Numbered from the stretch's first letter, positions 1-19,129 are shown. The stretch is DNA of 64,000 nt from Cacajao melanocephalus (GCA_963573385.1 CAUYLG010034886.1:48405-112404), one strand, 5' to 3'. Translations and numbers: made by a program. Notes: generated by a model not told the origin, from the letters alone.

Positions 1-319
1 CAGGTGGAGGGAAGGGCTATATAAACAAGGTGGTCAGGGAGGGCCTCTGCGCAGGGGGCAGGAGAATAGGGGGCAGTCACAACAGCCTTCCCTCCTATTA
101 TACAGGGCACCGAGCTGTGACAGACCCATGAGGCCCACTGCCTCTCCGTATTCCCAGCACCCTCCCACTCACTTGGACCCTAGGCAGCCATGATCATGGC
201 TTCCCCCTCAACATCACCCTAAGCCAGGGAAAAGGGGGCAGCCGCCATACTCAGCCACTCACACGCTGGGTGTCAGACGCATCACTCCCCTACATGCTCA
301 CTCACTGCATGAGGCCAGC

Positions 320-366
320 ACTCCAGCCCTACGCCAGTTTCACAAGAGTAAAACTCTGTCTCAAAA
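320..366 (+). mobile_element. Alu 3'-end fragment
   Basis: A short piece resembles the end of a + strand Alu: a degraded GCACTCCAGCC block, then AAAACTCTGTCTCAAAAAA. It lies just left of a separate minus-strand Alu. The stretch 1-319 holds no gene that I recognise. Confidence 0.5.
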
Positions 367-429
367 AAGTTTTTTTACTGTATGCAGATTATATTTTAAT
401 AAACCCAACTTTATTTTATTTATATTTTA

Positions 430-725
430 TTTTATTTTTGAGACAGAATCTCACTCTTGTCACCCAGGCTGTAGTGCAGTGGCTCGATCTTGGCTCACTG
501 CAACCTCCGCCTCCCGAGTTCAAGTGATTCTCTTGCCTCAGCTTCCTGAGTAGCTGGGACTACAGGTGCCCACTCCCACATCCAGCTAATTTTTTGGCAG
601 TTTTATTAGAGACAGGGTTTTGCCATGTTGGTCAGGCTGGTCTCGAACTCCTGACCTCAGGTGATCCGCCCATCTCAGCCTCTCAAAGTGCTGGAATTAC
701 AGGTGTGAGCCACCGCAGTTGCCCA
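430..725 (-). mobile_element. Alu (minus strand)
   Basis: Reads T-rich tail, GAGACAGAATCTCACTC, GCTCACTGCAACCTCC, then GTGAGCCACCGC, the reverse complement of a near full-length Alu. It lies in PPARA intron 2, in the same direction as PPARA transcription. Confidence 0.93.
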
Positions 726-1069
726 ACCTGACTTTAAAAACACCAGTACAAACCCTCAAACCCATCTCCATGGCCTGGTTTCTTGGGAGTTAATAGAGAG
801 TGAGGAGCTGGCCGTGGGAGGCTGGCAGGACACATCGTGGTCACTCCCATGGGAGAAGGCAGTGTGGGCGACTTTTTCAAGGACATCAGGGAGCCAGTCC
901 CACTCCCACCTGATTCAGTAGGGTCTGTGAGCCCCGGGCAGGATGTGGCTGCCTCCCTCCCCACCGCCCTGGCTGGGCAAAGTAGGACGAGGCTGCCCTG
1001 GAAGGCACGGACCACTCATGTCACTTCGCTCTGGGAAAGGGGCTTGGACAAAGGCCTGCATTTGTCTAG

Positions 1070-1396
<327 letters not shown>

Positions 1397-1833
1397 CCTC
1401 TCATTTCTGTCAAACCAAATGGAGTCAAGCTCGCGGCAGCTGGGAGCCTGCTCTTCCTGCTCCAGCGCTGCTTTTCAGGGAGCAACTGTCCCGCTTATGT
1501 GACTGCAGTGGGATTGTGGCCCTGAGAGCTCATCTGCTTTTCAGGCTGGAACTATCAGTGACAGAGCAAAGGCCAAGGCCATAACTAAACAGGCGGTGTG
1601 TCTTCAATATAGGCCATTAGATGCATGATTAGGGTTAATCATCACCCAGGATTTAAATGCTGCTAGCCTATGTGGGTCAAAAGGAGTTTAACTTGAGCAC
1701 TTAATGCCTTTAAGATCATAATCAGGAGAACTAAAATGAGCTCTCAAGTTTCTAGGATAATTTGTATTCACTCTTTCCTTTCCCTGGACTTTGTTCCTTT
1801 AGTGGAAGGAAATTCTGAAGTTGAAAGACAATT

Positions 1834-2158
1834 GAGCTGGGTGCGGTGGCTCACGCCTGTAATCCCAGCACTTAGGGAGGCTGAGGTGGGCAAATCATGA
1901 GGTCGGAGTTTGAGACCAGCCTGGCAAACACCGTGAAACCCTGTCTCTACTAAAAATACAAAAAAAAAAAAAAAAAAAAAATTAGCCAGGTGTGGTGGTG
2001 GGTGCCTGAAATCCCAGCTACTCAGGACGCTGAGGCAGGAGAATTGCCAGAACCCAGGAGATGGAGGTTGCAGTGAGCCGAGATCGCAGCACTGCATTCC
2101 ACCCTGGGTGTCATCGTGAGACACATTCTAATTAAAAAAAAAAAAAAAAAAAAAAAAA
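1834..2158 (+). mobile_element. Alu (plus strand)
   Basis: Full-length Alu starting GCTGGGTGCGGTGGCTCACG. The middle A-rich linker has grown to about 22 A and the 3' tail is a long poly(A). A short repeat, AAAGACAAT, at 1825-1833 and 2156-2164 fits a target-site duplication. It lies antisense to PPARA in intron 2. Confidence 0.94.
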
Positions 2159-4006
<1,848 letters not shown>

Positions 4007-4460
4007 GAGTTCTAATTTTTAATTGTTCCTTCTTGTCTTTCAGAGGTTTCCTCCTTGAAGAGTCTGTAGCAGACCTGGTACCATAATTGGGCATGCATCT
4101 TTCTGAAATCCCTTCTAGAAAACTATTTAACCTACTAAGAAAGCCCACATTTGAATTCATTCATTATTCCAAAGAGAGTCTCGGTGCGCTTCCTAGGTTT
4201 TGGATCTTTTTATGGGTCCATGGAAGCTGTCATGGTTTTCTCTGCATCCATCACCAGCCACATTTCCCTCTGGATTCTTGTTTAAGTCTTATACCTCTAT
4301 TAGTATTAAAGATCATTAGCTGTGTTTGAGTGTGGTTAAATATTCACTTTCACTTAGACTTCTGACCTAGACACTAACAACTAGATTCATCTAAGTAAAG
4401 AGAATGCAGCAGGAAAAAAAGTCAATAATTTCTGGTTTCCAGCGTGAAAGAAAAATACTA

Positions 4461-6363
<1,903 letters not shown>

Positions 6364-6529
6364 TACAGATAACTTTCACATACTGAGAGACAATTCCAAT
6401 TTAAAGCAAATATCTAACTTCTCTGAACATTTTTTTCTTTAAACATCATTCATGTTAATTTCATCCCCAATGCACAGATAGAGAAACAGAAATAGAAAGA
6501 GCGTGGACAGTGAATAAAAAAGACACTAC

Positions 6530-6886
<357 letters not shown>

Positions 6887-7320
6887 TTATTATGTTCACT
6901 CCTAATCCCAGGCAGAGGGCAATATGCTCCCATGCTAGCAGCCCACTCAATGTCATTTTGCTCCATGTGGAAAGCTTCCTGACAGTGCTTCAAAAATTCA
7001 TCCATTTAAACATCCCTGTTACCACTTCTTCCCTAGATAATAGAAGAAAAACTGTCTCAGATAATCAAGATTTGCATGTCGTTTGATTGGGCAATCTGTA
7101 CCTTACAAGCCATATTGCTGAATTATAAACATACATTTAAATACTCATGTAAAGCTGACCACTAACTTCTTAGAAAGGGACATAGCCATGTGTCAACCTC
7201 TAAATAACTGGGTCTCTTTTACTGAAACTTGGCAATTTGTCACCTTGGTGTGGTTATCACATAACCACAGATGTATTCAGTTACAAATGGATGCAAAAAC
7301 ACTTGGGACCTCGCTCACCC

Positions 7321-7832
<512 letters not shown>

Positions 7833-8850
7833 TCACCCACTCTTAAAAATGAAAAATGAAAGGGATTGGGGGAGTTTCAATATTCTGCTTAACTATACCC
7901 TCATCTCAAACCATTCCTACGAAGCTCATAATCTTTGAAGCCATTAGTCCTTCTGTATTTGCCTTCCTAACTCTTACTATTCAAAATGATGCTCTTTTGA
8001 AGGTTGGCTTGTGGTCTATAAGTTAAAAGTATAAAACAAATCAGAATAGAAATCTTTACTCCTCTTTATCTGGATCTCTTAAAATGGAGCAAAATAAAAA
8101 CAGTCCGATGAGTCCTGCCTCTTGGAACACAGACGATATTTCATCCAAGTTTTCTCTAATTTCTCCTGGGAATATTTTAGCTTGACAATCGCAGCAGCAG
8201 GAAGGACCCCCACCCAGTTAAATATCAGTGCTGCCCAGCACTGCTGTGATGAGAACTACATGTTAGATGTCTGGAGGGGACACCCGCTCGGTATAGACAG
8301 AAGAAGGGTTCTCTCAGTCTAGGTGTGGGGGAAGCTCCAGAGGCCCGGGGCAATTTCCCTGCCATTGGATGGAGCCAGCCATCATCCGTAGGTCATTGCT
8401 GTCTGCACTCCTGTTTAGGTGGCCCCCCTGCTACATCCAGCCAGCTCCCACCTACATCTGAATACTGTGGTGACCACAGAGACCCATCAATACATTCTCC
8501 TTGAATTAAATTCTGTGAACCATGTACTTATTCCATGAACGTTTACAAGTACCTCCTCAGTATACAGGTCTAGCAGGGCAGAAATAAGTAAGACATCCTC
8601 TCTGCCCTCAGGGAGTTGGACTCAGTGGGGGCAGTCAGACTAACAGGGAACAGGGGTGCAGGCAGCACCAAGCTGTGGCTTGACAGAAGTGTGTCTGGGC
8701 ATGGAGAGATTCACTGGGCCTGCATTTCAGCAGACCTCTCTTCATGATGAAGAGGCCTGGTCCGGGTATGCCATGGAGTTGCAGTAAGAGCAAACGCAAG
8801 GTGCCGCCCCACCAAAACCTGAGGTAACAGTCACATTCAAAACACACAGG
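7833..8850. other. PPARA intron 2, unique sequence, no gene seen
   Basis: About 1 kb without Alu. The part near 8520-8640 (CCTCAGGGAGTTGGACTCAGTGGGGG and the sequence before it) has the look of an old interspersed repeat, but I cannot name the family. No coding or RNA gene is supported. Confidence 0.55.
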
Positions 8851-9200
<350 letters not shown>

Positions 9201-9434
9201 TCAATTGTATACTCTAAAATGAAACCAACGTTCGTGTGTAAGGCGGGATGGTAGTAGGCTGCCTTCTAAAAACCTTTGAAAAATCATAAGATGGCCAGAG
9301 CAAAAGCAACACAGGTATGAGACCTGGCTAAGCGAGAAATGCAGGCAGCCAAGGGCATGTCCTCCTTCTTCAGACACCTTCTGAGATGGCAGTTTTTCAA
9401 GCCACGGCTTTAAGCTTCACAACCCTTCAGAAAG

Positions 9435-9560
9435 CGGGCATGGAGAGGAACTCCATTTTCTGATGAGAAAACAGCAGTTTAAAGAGGGGGACAAAGGTCT
9501 CCAGGCCTGGCAGGCAGCAGCTAAGGGGCTAGAACCCAAATCTCATGATTAACGACCTAA
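9435..9560 (-). mobile_element. MIR element (minus strand), degraded
   Basis: Contains the MIR reverse-complement signature in order: GATGAGAAAACAGCAGTTTAAAGAGG, then AAGGTCTCCAGGCCTGGCAGG and AGAACCCAAATCTC. It is diverged, as expected of this ancient family. The rest of 9151-9716 shows no gene. Confidence 0.55.
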
Positions 9561-9706
9561 TACTTTTTCCACCATATCAGGCTGCTTTGCTGAAGCAAAA
9601 GCAAAATTTCCAAATTTCCCACCACTTTTACCGTACATGAGCCTCAAAACAAATGCAGCTCAGCTGCAAAGATAACCGTAATGCGGTGGGACCTAGCAAA
9701 GAGTAA

Positions 9707-10014
<308 letters not shown>

Positions 10015-10449
10015 AGTTCTTTACTTTGCAAGTGCATAAACTTTCAAGACACCATAATATCACTATTAAAATATGCTAATTAAATATTCTAAAAGCAAAG
10101 AATGCACACACCTCCGAGTAACGAGCAAATCCGGTCATGTCTAGAAAACATGCCTGCATGGTGCTCCTTTCTCTAGAAGCTCAGTGCATGCAAGTGGCAG
10201 AAATACGTGGAAAAAGAAACATGTTCTTTAACATGGGCTACTGGAACAGCTAAGGCTTATCTTATTTAGTTCTTACCTTAAAACCATCTTATCACCAAGT
10301 TGTAAATGTAAATTCTGTGCCTAAGTTTCCCTAACCACACGGCCTTAAAGGTGATCTGGCTTATTCTATGCAACTCATAAGGCTAAAATAACAGATATAG
10401 CACATTTCTACCCTGTAATCAGACACTATACCTTTTCAAAAAGTATCTA

Positions 10450-10762
<313 letters not shown>

Positions 10763-10950
10763 AAAGAAAAATAGACTCTATGCCAAGCTACCTAAAACAA
10801 ATAAAAACAGAGACCCTCAAGTTCCAAAAAAGCAAAAATTAGGCCACAGCCTCTAACTGCAGTGTGAAAAAATTAGTGCAAACACTAAAAAAAACACTGG
10901 CTACTTGGAAGTTAAGACACTTATCCTATTTGCCGTTAAAGCTATATCCA

Positions 10951-11240
10951 GCCGGGCACAGTGGCTCACGCCTGTAATTCCAGCACTTTGGGAAGCCGAG
11001 GAGGGCAGATCACAAGGTCAGGAGTTCGAGACCAGCCTGACCAACATGTTGAAATGCCGTCTCTACTAAAAATACAAAAATTAGCTAGGCATGGTGGCAC
11101 GTGCCTGTAATCCCAGCTACTCAGGAGGCTGAGGCAGGAGAATTGCTTGAACCTGGGAGGCGGAGGTTGCAGTGAGCTGAGATCACATCACTGCAATCCA
11201 GCCTGGATGACAGAGCGAGACTCTGTCTCAAAAAAAAAGA
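10951..11240 (+). mobile_element. Alu (plus strand) adjoining a microsatellite
   Basis: Full-length Alu starting CAGCCGGGCACAGTGGCTCA and ending CTCTGTCTCAAAAAAAA. Its tail leads directly into the long TG/TA tract, consistent with microsatellite birth from an Alu tail. Confidence 0.94.
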
Positions 11241-11244
11241 AAGC

Positions 11245-11269
11245 AATATAATATATATGTGTGTGTGTG

Positions 11270-11326
<57 letters not shown>

Positions 11327-11403
11327 ATATATATGTGTGTATATATGTGTGTGTATATATATGTGTGTGTGTATATATATATATCTATATATATATATAT
11401 CTC
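11245..11403. repeat. Compound (TG)n/(TA)n microsatellite
   Basis: About 160 bp of alternating purine-pyrimidine sequence built from TA and TG blocks, with about 17 TG units as the longest TG run. A second short TG run lies at 11497-11515. The tract can form Z-DNA or cruciforms, and its length is likely to vary between individuals. It explains the YIYI/VCVC open frames on both strands. Confidence 0.95.
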
Positions 11404-11520
11404 CATTCACACACAGAAACTGAGAGAGCAAAGAAAGAGAATAAAAACTGGCATGTTTCAATATATTTATAATAAGGAAATAAATACTTTAATTAATGTG
11501 TGTGTGTGTGTGTGTTTTTA

Positions 11521-11830
<310 letters not shown>

Positions 11831-11884
11831 TAAATAAAATTTAAAAGACTGCTTAAAGATGACTACGTAAATATTTATTCAGCT

Positions 11885-12164
11885 TTTTTTTCCCTCACTC
11901 TATTGCCCAGGCCAGAGTGCAGTGGTGCCATCTCAGCCACTGTAACCTCCACTTCCCAGACTCAAGGTATCCTCCCACCTCAGCCTCCCAAGTAGCTGGG
12001 ACCACAGGCATATGCCACTACACCTGGCTGATTTTTGTATTTTTGGTAGTGACGGGGTTTCACCAGGTTGCCCAGGCTGGTCTTGAAGTCTTGGGCTGAA
12101 GCAATCCATCCCTTTAGGCCTCGCAAAGCTCTGGGATCACAGGCATGAGCCACTGCGCCCAGCC
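11885..12164 (-). mobile_element. Alu, older copy (minus strand)
   Basis: Starts TTTTTTTTCCCTCACTCTAT and ends CATGAGCCACTGCGCCCAGCC. It is diverged from consensus. With the preceding + strand Alu it forms an inverted pair separated by about 55 bp. Confidence 0.9.
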
Positions 12165-12748
12165 TACTTAAATATTTATTACAAAAACACAGACTCTCCA
12201 AAACAGCACGAAAGAAAAAGAACACTGGTCACCAATTTCTAAAGAGTAAGATGTCCTGGCAAAAACAGATTCTTCGTCCTTTACCATGATGAGGATTATC
12301 TTTTAAGTTTCTTTTTTATACTCTGGTATGAAAATCAGTTTCATGGATCCAGCTTGTCTTGTTCAGCACTGGGGACAGTAACCCACAGCAGCTACTCAGT
12401 AAATATTTATAGAATGACTGCATTAAATATACATACATATACAAAGAGATTGGCTAAATATGATTGTATGTAAACACAATGGGATATGATATAGACATTT
12501 CAAATGAGTCGTAAATATTTTTCACATAGAAAGATTTTTCATAACCTAAATAGTCAATAAAGAAAGTTACAAAACAGTTTATAAAGAAGACACATGTTTT
12601 CTCTTTCTTCTCTCTCTCATTTTCTCTCTCTCACACATAACTTGTAAAACTCTGTTCATAAGTTTGACAAACAGGAGCTAGGGAAAACCACTACAGTGTT
12701 TGATGACTATGGCACGTCTCTTATTTTATGTTTAAGATGTCAGAAAAG
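12165..12748. other. PPARA intron 2, unique AT-rich sequence
   Basis: AT-rich spacer of about 580 bp. It includes a CTCAGTAAATATTTATAGAATG segment like an old repeat tail and a short CTCTCT tract near 12600-12630. No gene is visible. Confidence 0.6.
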
Positions 12749-13470
<722 letters not shown>

Positions 13471-13529
13471 AAGAGGGAAAAGAAAACATTTTTTCTACTG
13501 TCAATTAATTAATAAATTAATTTTATTTT

Positions 13530-13820
13530 GTTTTATTGAGACGGAGTCTTGCCCTGTCATGCAGGCTGGAGTGCAGTGGCATGATCTCAGCTCACTGAAA
13601 CCTTCACCTCCCAGGTTCAAGCAATTCTCCTGCCTCAGCCTCTTGAGTAGCAGGGATTACAGGTGTCTGGTACCACACCTGGCTAATTTTTATATTTTTT
13701 TTGTAGAGATGGGGTTTCACCATGTTGGCCAGGCTGGTCTCAAACTCCTGGCCTCAAGCAATCTTCCCACCTCGGCCTCCCAAAGTGCTGGGATTACAGA
13801 AGTAAGAGACCGTGCCCAGC
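13530..13820 (-). mobile_element. Alu (minus strand)
   Basis: Starts GTTTTATTGAGACGGAGTCTTG and ends at the Alu 5' end near GACCGTGCCCAGC. Near full length. Unique sequence to 14172 follows with no gene that I can support. Confidence 0.93.
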
Positions 13821-14172
13821 TTGCCAATGAATTTACTTTTGCTTCAGAGTTGCACAGGTTGTCATCAGCCCCATTGTCCCTGGTCTCTCACAGATGGTGA
13901 CCACACAAATCCGTATCATCTGGCCTGTATCTTCAGCCTATCCTTGGCATATTCTGCCATGGGCCTTTCTCAACAAGCCATCTGCTTAATATTCAAACCA
14001 AAATGAAAACAGTTCTGTACCAGTCAGTGTGGACGTCCCAAGTGTCTGCTAAGCACTCACATTTCTTAATGTTATCAAGTTTCAAATTGATTAATTTAAA
14101 ACATGCTTGCCACGAAGCAATGAAGTTCCTGGCAAAACTGACACAGTAACTCAGAACTTAAAAGTGAATCGT

Positions 14173-14470
<298 letters not shown>

Positions 14471-14640
14471 GTGAATCCATGCACATGTATTTTACTTTCA
14501 GTCTGAAAACGTATCTAACCTTGCATCCTGAAGTAATAATAATTAACCTCCACGTTGCTGGTCTGTAGCACAACAGAAGTAAACACTTAACACACTTAAA
14601 TACTTCCATCTGGAAACAGTAAATCAAACTTTCTATTTAC

Positions 14641-14722
14641 CTGTGGTGACAACTTCTCGGTTCTGAGCTTGTCTTGCCACAAACTGTGAGTCCACAGGGC
14701 AGGCAGGGCCCCGAGCTTCAGC
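14641..14722 (-). other. PPARA: PPARA exon 2 (non-coding, 5' UTR)
   Basis: The minus strand reads GCTGAAGCTCGGGGCCCTGC and onward to GTTGTCACCACAG, which matches the second 5'-UTR segment of human PPARA mRNA as I remember it. The acceptor is a pyrimidine-containing ACTGCCAG ending at 14723. The donor is CAG/GTAAAT, with GT at 14640-14639. The exon is 82 nt. Against the remembered human exon there are about six differences, including one missing A in the CTCAACAG segment. That is more than expected for a human allele. The exon has no start codon in use. Confidence 0.9.
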
Positions 14723-15956
14723 CTGGCAGTAAGAAGATGAAGGAGGAAGTGATTAGGCTATGTTCTCTGGAGGCCCCCAAACTCTCCACCACCTTGGAAG
14801 AGGAAAGGCACCCTGCCCCTGCCCCGAAACCACACAGGTGTCACAGGGTCCTTCCCAGGAAAACCCGTGCCCTTGCCCCGACCCAGTTCCCCAGGGCACC
14901 CTATCCCAAGCAGGCTGGGAGAGGAGGGGCCTCCCTGGTTTCCTGGGGGGCGGGAGGAGTCGGTGGGGCAGCTGGGGCTGAGGTGGGCGTGCAGTCCCGG
15001 AGGGTCCCACGAAGCCCGGCCGTTAGACAACTGTGGGTTGTTCTTGGAAAGAATCCTGGCACTTGGAGCACACTTCCTCTCGTTTAACTTTTAAAACAGG
15101 CTTCAGAAACGCACAGGCGCGCAGTTGTGCCCTGGTAGTTGGGGTGGGAGAGGGGGCAGAGCCGACCTTCCTGACTCCCACTGGAACCACCCAGCGCCCC
15201 TCCGGCTTCACCCGCACTACGCGGGCCGCGCAGCCCAGGACTCCGGAAAGACCTGGGATGGCCCGCGCCAGACCCGCGGCGGCCCCCACCAGGAGCGACG
15301 TGGCGCGGCTTCCGCAGAGAAGCCACCCGGCCGAGTGCAGCCTGTCCGGGCTGCCGGGGGTCACCCCGCCGCGTTGGGGCACCAAGTGGGAAGCGTTCCT
15401 CAAAAGCGGTCACAGCCGGAGGAACTAACACGCGCGTCTCGGTCCGGCGGCAGCCGCCGGGCGCACCCACCCAGGGTCGGTCTGTCCGGGCCCCGGTTTC
15501 CTCGCCTCAGGGATCCCCTGGGGGTCTCGGGAAGCCACGGCACCGAGGGATGGGCAAGCCCCGATGTCCCCGCCCGAGTGCCTCCCTCCCAAGGGACAAG
15601 CCGAAGACCCAGAGTCGCTGCGGTCCCCAGACCCGACCTCCGCGCAGCGCCAAACCCCATGGACAGCTGCGGACTCTGGGGTTCCGGGCAGGCGCCCTGG
15701 GCTAGGAGGGAGGCCGAGCAGGGCCCCGGGACCCCTTGCACAAGTCCTCGGCTTGTGTCCTCGCCCCTCGCCCTCAGGTCTCCGGCCGCGCACCCTGACC
15801 CTGGGTCCCCTGGTCCCCGAGACCTCAAGACCCCTGGCCCCGCGCATGCGCCGCCCAGCCCCTGCCCCTCCCCCGTCCGCCGCCGTCTGGGTCCCGGGAC
15901 TGGGGAAGCCCGACCCGCGGACCCCAGCGCGCGCCCGCCCGTCCGTCCCCGGGCAC
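14723..15956 (-). other. PPARA: PPARA intron 1
   Basis: A 1,234-bp intron running from the GTGCCC donor just below 15957 to the CCAG acceptor at 14723. Its 5' two-thirds lie in the CpG island; the 3' third is ordinary GC-rich sequence. Long overlapping open frames on both strands are explained by high GC content. No other gene is seen. Confidence 0.85.
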
Positions 15957-16013
15957 CTGGACCGCGGTCCGCCGCCTGCCGGGCCGTGGGGCGAGCGCCG
16001 AAGGAGGCGGCGC
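15957..16013 (-). other. PPARA: PPARA exon 1 (non-coding), minimum extent
   Basis: The minus strand GCGCCGCCTCCTTCGGCGCT to GGACCGCGGTCCAG matches the start of the human PPARA mRNA as remembered, with about three substitutions. A GT donor follows directly (CAG/GTGCCC, GT at 15956-15955). The true transcription start may lie further right, up to roughly 16.2 kb; the sequence alone does not fix it. Confidence 0.82.
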
Positions 16014-16273
16014 CGGGCAGGGCGCTAGCGGCCGCCTCCGCCCCCGCCGCCCGCTGCCCCTGCCGCGGGGCCGCCGCGTCCACGGTCCATGCCCGGCGCC
16101 GCCTCCGCGCGTCCGTGCCAGCCGCGCCCCCGGGACACGCGCCGCCCCTCGGCCAGCCCCGGTCCGCGCGGGCTCCTGTCCCCAGGCCCGACCCGGAAGC
16201 CCCGCCCGCCCCGCGCGCCCTCGGGGCGGCCAGGCCCCGGCCCCGGGACACACCCCCCGGACGGCGGCGCCCG

Positions 16274-16297
16274 ATTGGCTGCTCGCGGGGGCGGGGC
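16274..16297 (-). promoter_or_regulatory. CCAAT box and Sp1-type GC box upstream of PPARA exon 1
   Basis: On the minus strand CCCCGCCCCCGC (about 16286-16297) is followed by AGCCAATCGG, with CCAAT at 16278-16274. The pair lies about 260 bp before the remembered exon 1 start. Such pairs usually sit 60-100 bp before initiation, so starts near 16.18-16.21 kb are plausible. Confidence 0.6.
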
Positions 16298-16560
16298 CCC
16301 GGGAGCGCTCGGCGGCTCCCACCTAGCGCCTCGCGGCCGCTGCAACCAAGGGAAACTGAGGCCGGATAGGCGGAGGAGCCCTCCAAGGTCACCGCCGGGA
16401 CACCGCTGAGCGTGGGCGCCCCTGCAACCCAGCGCACCCGGATGGGGCTGAATTCGAGGAGGAGCCGCGCGGCCGCGGGGCCGGTGGAGGTTCCCGCTGG
16501 GCGCCCGTGCCACGCTGGCGAGCCCCTCCTGCCTCCTCCGGGAGCCAGGCTCCGCCGTTC

Positions 16561-19129
16561 GGTGCGACGAGCCAGTCTAGACCCGGGACCGGGTGCCCTT
16601 GAGCCTCCAAAGTGCGTGGGGTGGGAGGCGGGCCGGGAAGGATCTTTTCCCTGGAACCCCAGGATGCAAAATAAGGGGAAGGGGAAGGCGAGCTGGGAGG
16701 ACGAGGAAACAGGTGGCGTGAGGTGCCAGGGCGGTGTGGCGGGCGGGGGAACGAGGAGAGTGAAGGGCAACGCGGACGGACTCGGGGAGGCGCCGCTAGC
16801 TCCGACCCCACAACCCCACCTATCTCACGTGGCCCGAGAGCCATGCCCACCCCCTACTCTGTGCCCGGGGGGCTGGTGAGGGGCTGACTTTGTGCCCACT
16901 CAAGGCGCTGGGACTCTGCCAGCGCAGGGGGAGGTCACGGCCCGGCGGCCAATGGCGAGGAGTAGGAGAGCGCCCTGCAAAGCCGCTTTGTTCGCGCTGT
17001 GACGCCTGAACTCTCTGCGCGGAATGCACAAAGCCCCTGGGTGCTGGCACATCAGGGCGCCCCTCCTGGGGAACGAAATGTGTGCTATGCCAGCCCCACT
17101 GCCAGCTGCACCTGCCACTGTGCTATTTGTGGCAACGGGCGCCCAGGAGGACCCACTCCGGAAAGGAAACGCAAATCTTATTAGGCAGGGGAACTGGAGA
17201 CCAGGCAGGAACTGGTCCTAGCACAGACTTTTAAACTCACCCTTGTTGATTAGCTAGGCAACTATAGTGAACTTTGCCCCACCCTCCAGACCCTCCCACA
17301 TATCCTTCCTGCTGGCACATGGCAAGCTCAGCTCTTCTTGCACATGCTAGCCAGCAATAGCACAGATTCATGCTATGTTTCAGAGTTTACAGAGTGATCC
17401 ATACAGTTAATATCCTGGATATCTCGTGGGGTGTGCAGGCAGCCACATCCAAGCTTGCCATCCTGATGTGCTTGGTAAGGGAAGCTGACCCTCTGCTGCC
17501 CATGCAGAGCTCAGGGGCTACATCCTCGTGAGGACCTCTGGGCTCAAGGACATTACGTGACATACCCACATCCCAGGCTCTCAAGAACCAGGGTCCACAC
17601 AGCTGTGTTGGCTTATTTTCTCAGATGCACCATCCAGGTCCACCAGGTGTTGAAAGACCTGGTGTATCTTGTCATGAACAAGGACAAAGGCTGTGTGGGG
17701 CTCTGCAGAGTGGTCGTGTACACTCAGCGGACACAGAAAAGACAATATTCCTGGGTTCTTGGGGCTCCCAAGGTTTTAGGAAGAGAAAACTTATTTTTCA
17801 TCCATGTGTCCCAGAAATAATCATTTTCAATCAAATGCTCTCAGCCAGTCTCCCGCAGACGTCCTGGGGGTAGAAGCAGGTTCAGGACTCTTCTCTTGGG
17901 AGCATCCTGGCCAGAAACAGCCCCTATCTACTGCCTCCCGGGGCTTGTAGGTTTCTTTTGGGAAACCATGCTCACTTGAGAGGTGAAGCAATTTTCTGTT
18001 GGCCACGAAGACCTTGTCACATACCCACCATGGGAGCAACTGTCACAAAGGGCACACCCCACCCCCATCCCCAGCTCCAAGAAGCCTCTCTTTACCTTCT
18101 TCAGTGCTGATGAATGAGGGCACACGACAGAACAGAAACGCCTCTGGCGCAGGGACTGAGTAGTTATCTGTACTTGGAGGACGAATCAGTGCTCTTGAAA
18201 ATGTCTCTGAGCACCTCCTGAGTTTCCTCTTTGGAACCTTAGTGACTACTGGGAACATCTATCTGGTGCACAGGGATCTCAGTTCATAGCTTCCATTTAT
18301 GTGGTGACAATGCTGTCTCAGGTCCCTTTTTACATTTTCTGGTCTTGAAGATGTTCTGAGGGTAATTCTTATTGTACCCACATTACGAGAAGGAGACTGA
18401 GGCACAGAGCGGCCCCATCTGCCCTGGGTCCCCCAGGCCAGTGGCAGGGCATAGGGCAGAAGGCAGGTCTGTAAAGCCCACGGCTGCCCTGCCGAGCCGC
18501 TCACTCCTGCAAGTGCAGACCTGCCAGCCAGCCAGAGAAGCCCAGGCTCTCCCACGGTCTTGGGGAAACAATTGGGAAGCTGGGAATTCAGAGGGGAAGG
18601 GGTTGCTGGAGGAGGCAACCTGGAGTGGTAGGGCTTGGCCACTCAGTACTAGGCAGCAGTTAGACCCTGAGTGCTGGGAGCAGGTGATGATGGTCATCTG
18701 TGTTCAGTGCCCCAAGTGCTTTCCCTGATCCTGCCAGGGTGAAGCTTCTCCCATGGGCCTCAGGTCCAGGCTAGAGTCTGTTTGCCATCCAGGGCCTGCA
18801 AAGGCTGCTGCTGGCTTGCCCTCTGCTGATGTGCAAATCCCTCTGTCAAGGGGGTGTGTGCTTCCAGGGTGTCATCCGCCAGGGCAGTGGCCTCTGAGCT
18901 CCTGGAAGCAAGCCTGAAGGTCAGGTGGTGGAAGTCCACCAGGGCAGAGGCTGTGGGCTGAGAAAGGAAGGGCTCATTGTCAGCAAGCATGGAGCTGCTT
19001 GGTGACCTGAGGCTGGACCTTGTCGGTAAGGGCCAACCATGGGTATGTCCGTGGTTGCCATCCTGGTACTGACAGCAAACCCCTATGGGTCCAAGGTAAC
19101 GAAAGAGTGTCACACTAGGGCACAGAACC
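16561..19129. other. Intergenic sequence upstream of PPARA
   Basis: GC-rich shoulder of the island to about 17.05 kb, then ordinary sequence. A + strand CCAAT overlapping CCAATGGCG at 16949-16957 could serve a divergent transcript, but no splice or start evidence supports one. I see no gene in 17.2-19.1 kb. Confidence 0.55.

Larger units (their letters stand above)
15180..16560. promoter_or_regulatory. PPARA: CpG-island promoter of PPARA
   Basis: This is by far the most CpG-dense block of the window, with frequent CGCG, CCGCC and GGGGCGGGG motifs. It spans exon 1 and most of intron 1. There is no TATA box at the expected place, which suits a dispersed-start CpG promoter. Direction is minus, set by the spliced exons. 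Confidence 0.88.

Noticed and set aside
15125..16770. Very long open frames (414 codons +, 456 codons -) across the CpG island
   Set aside because: They overlap each other on opposite strands, are rich in Arg, Pro, Gly and Ala as expected from CpG-dense DNA, and cross the PPARA exon 1 donor. No domain is visible.
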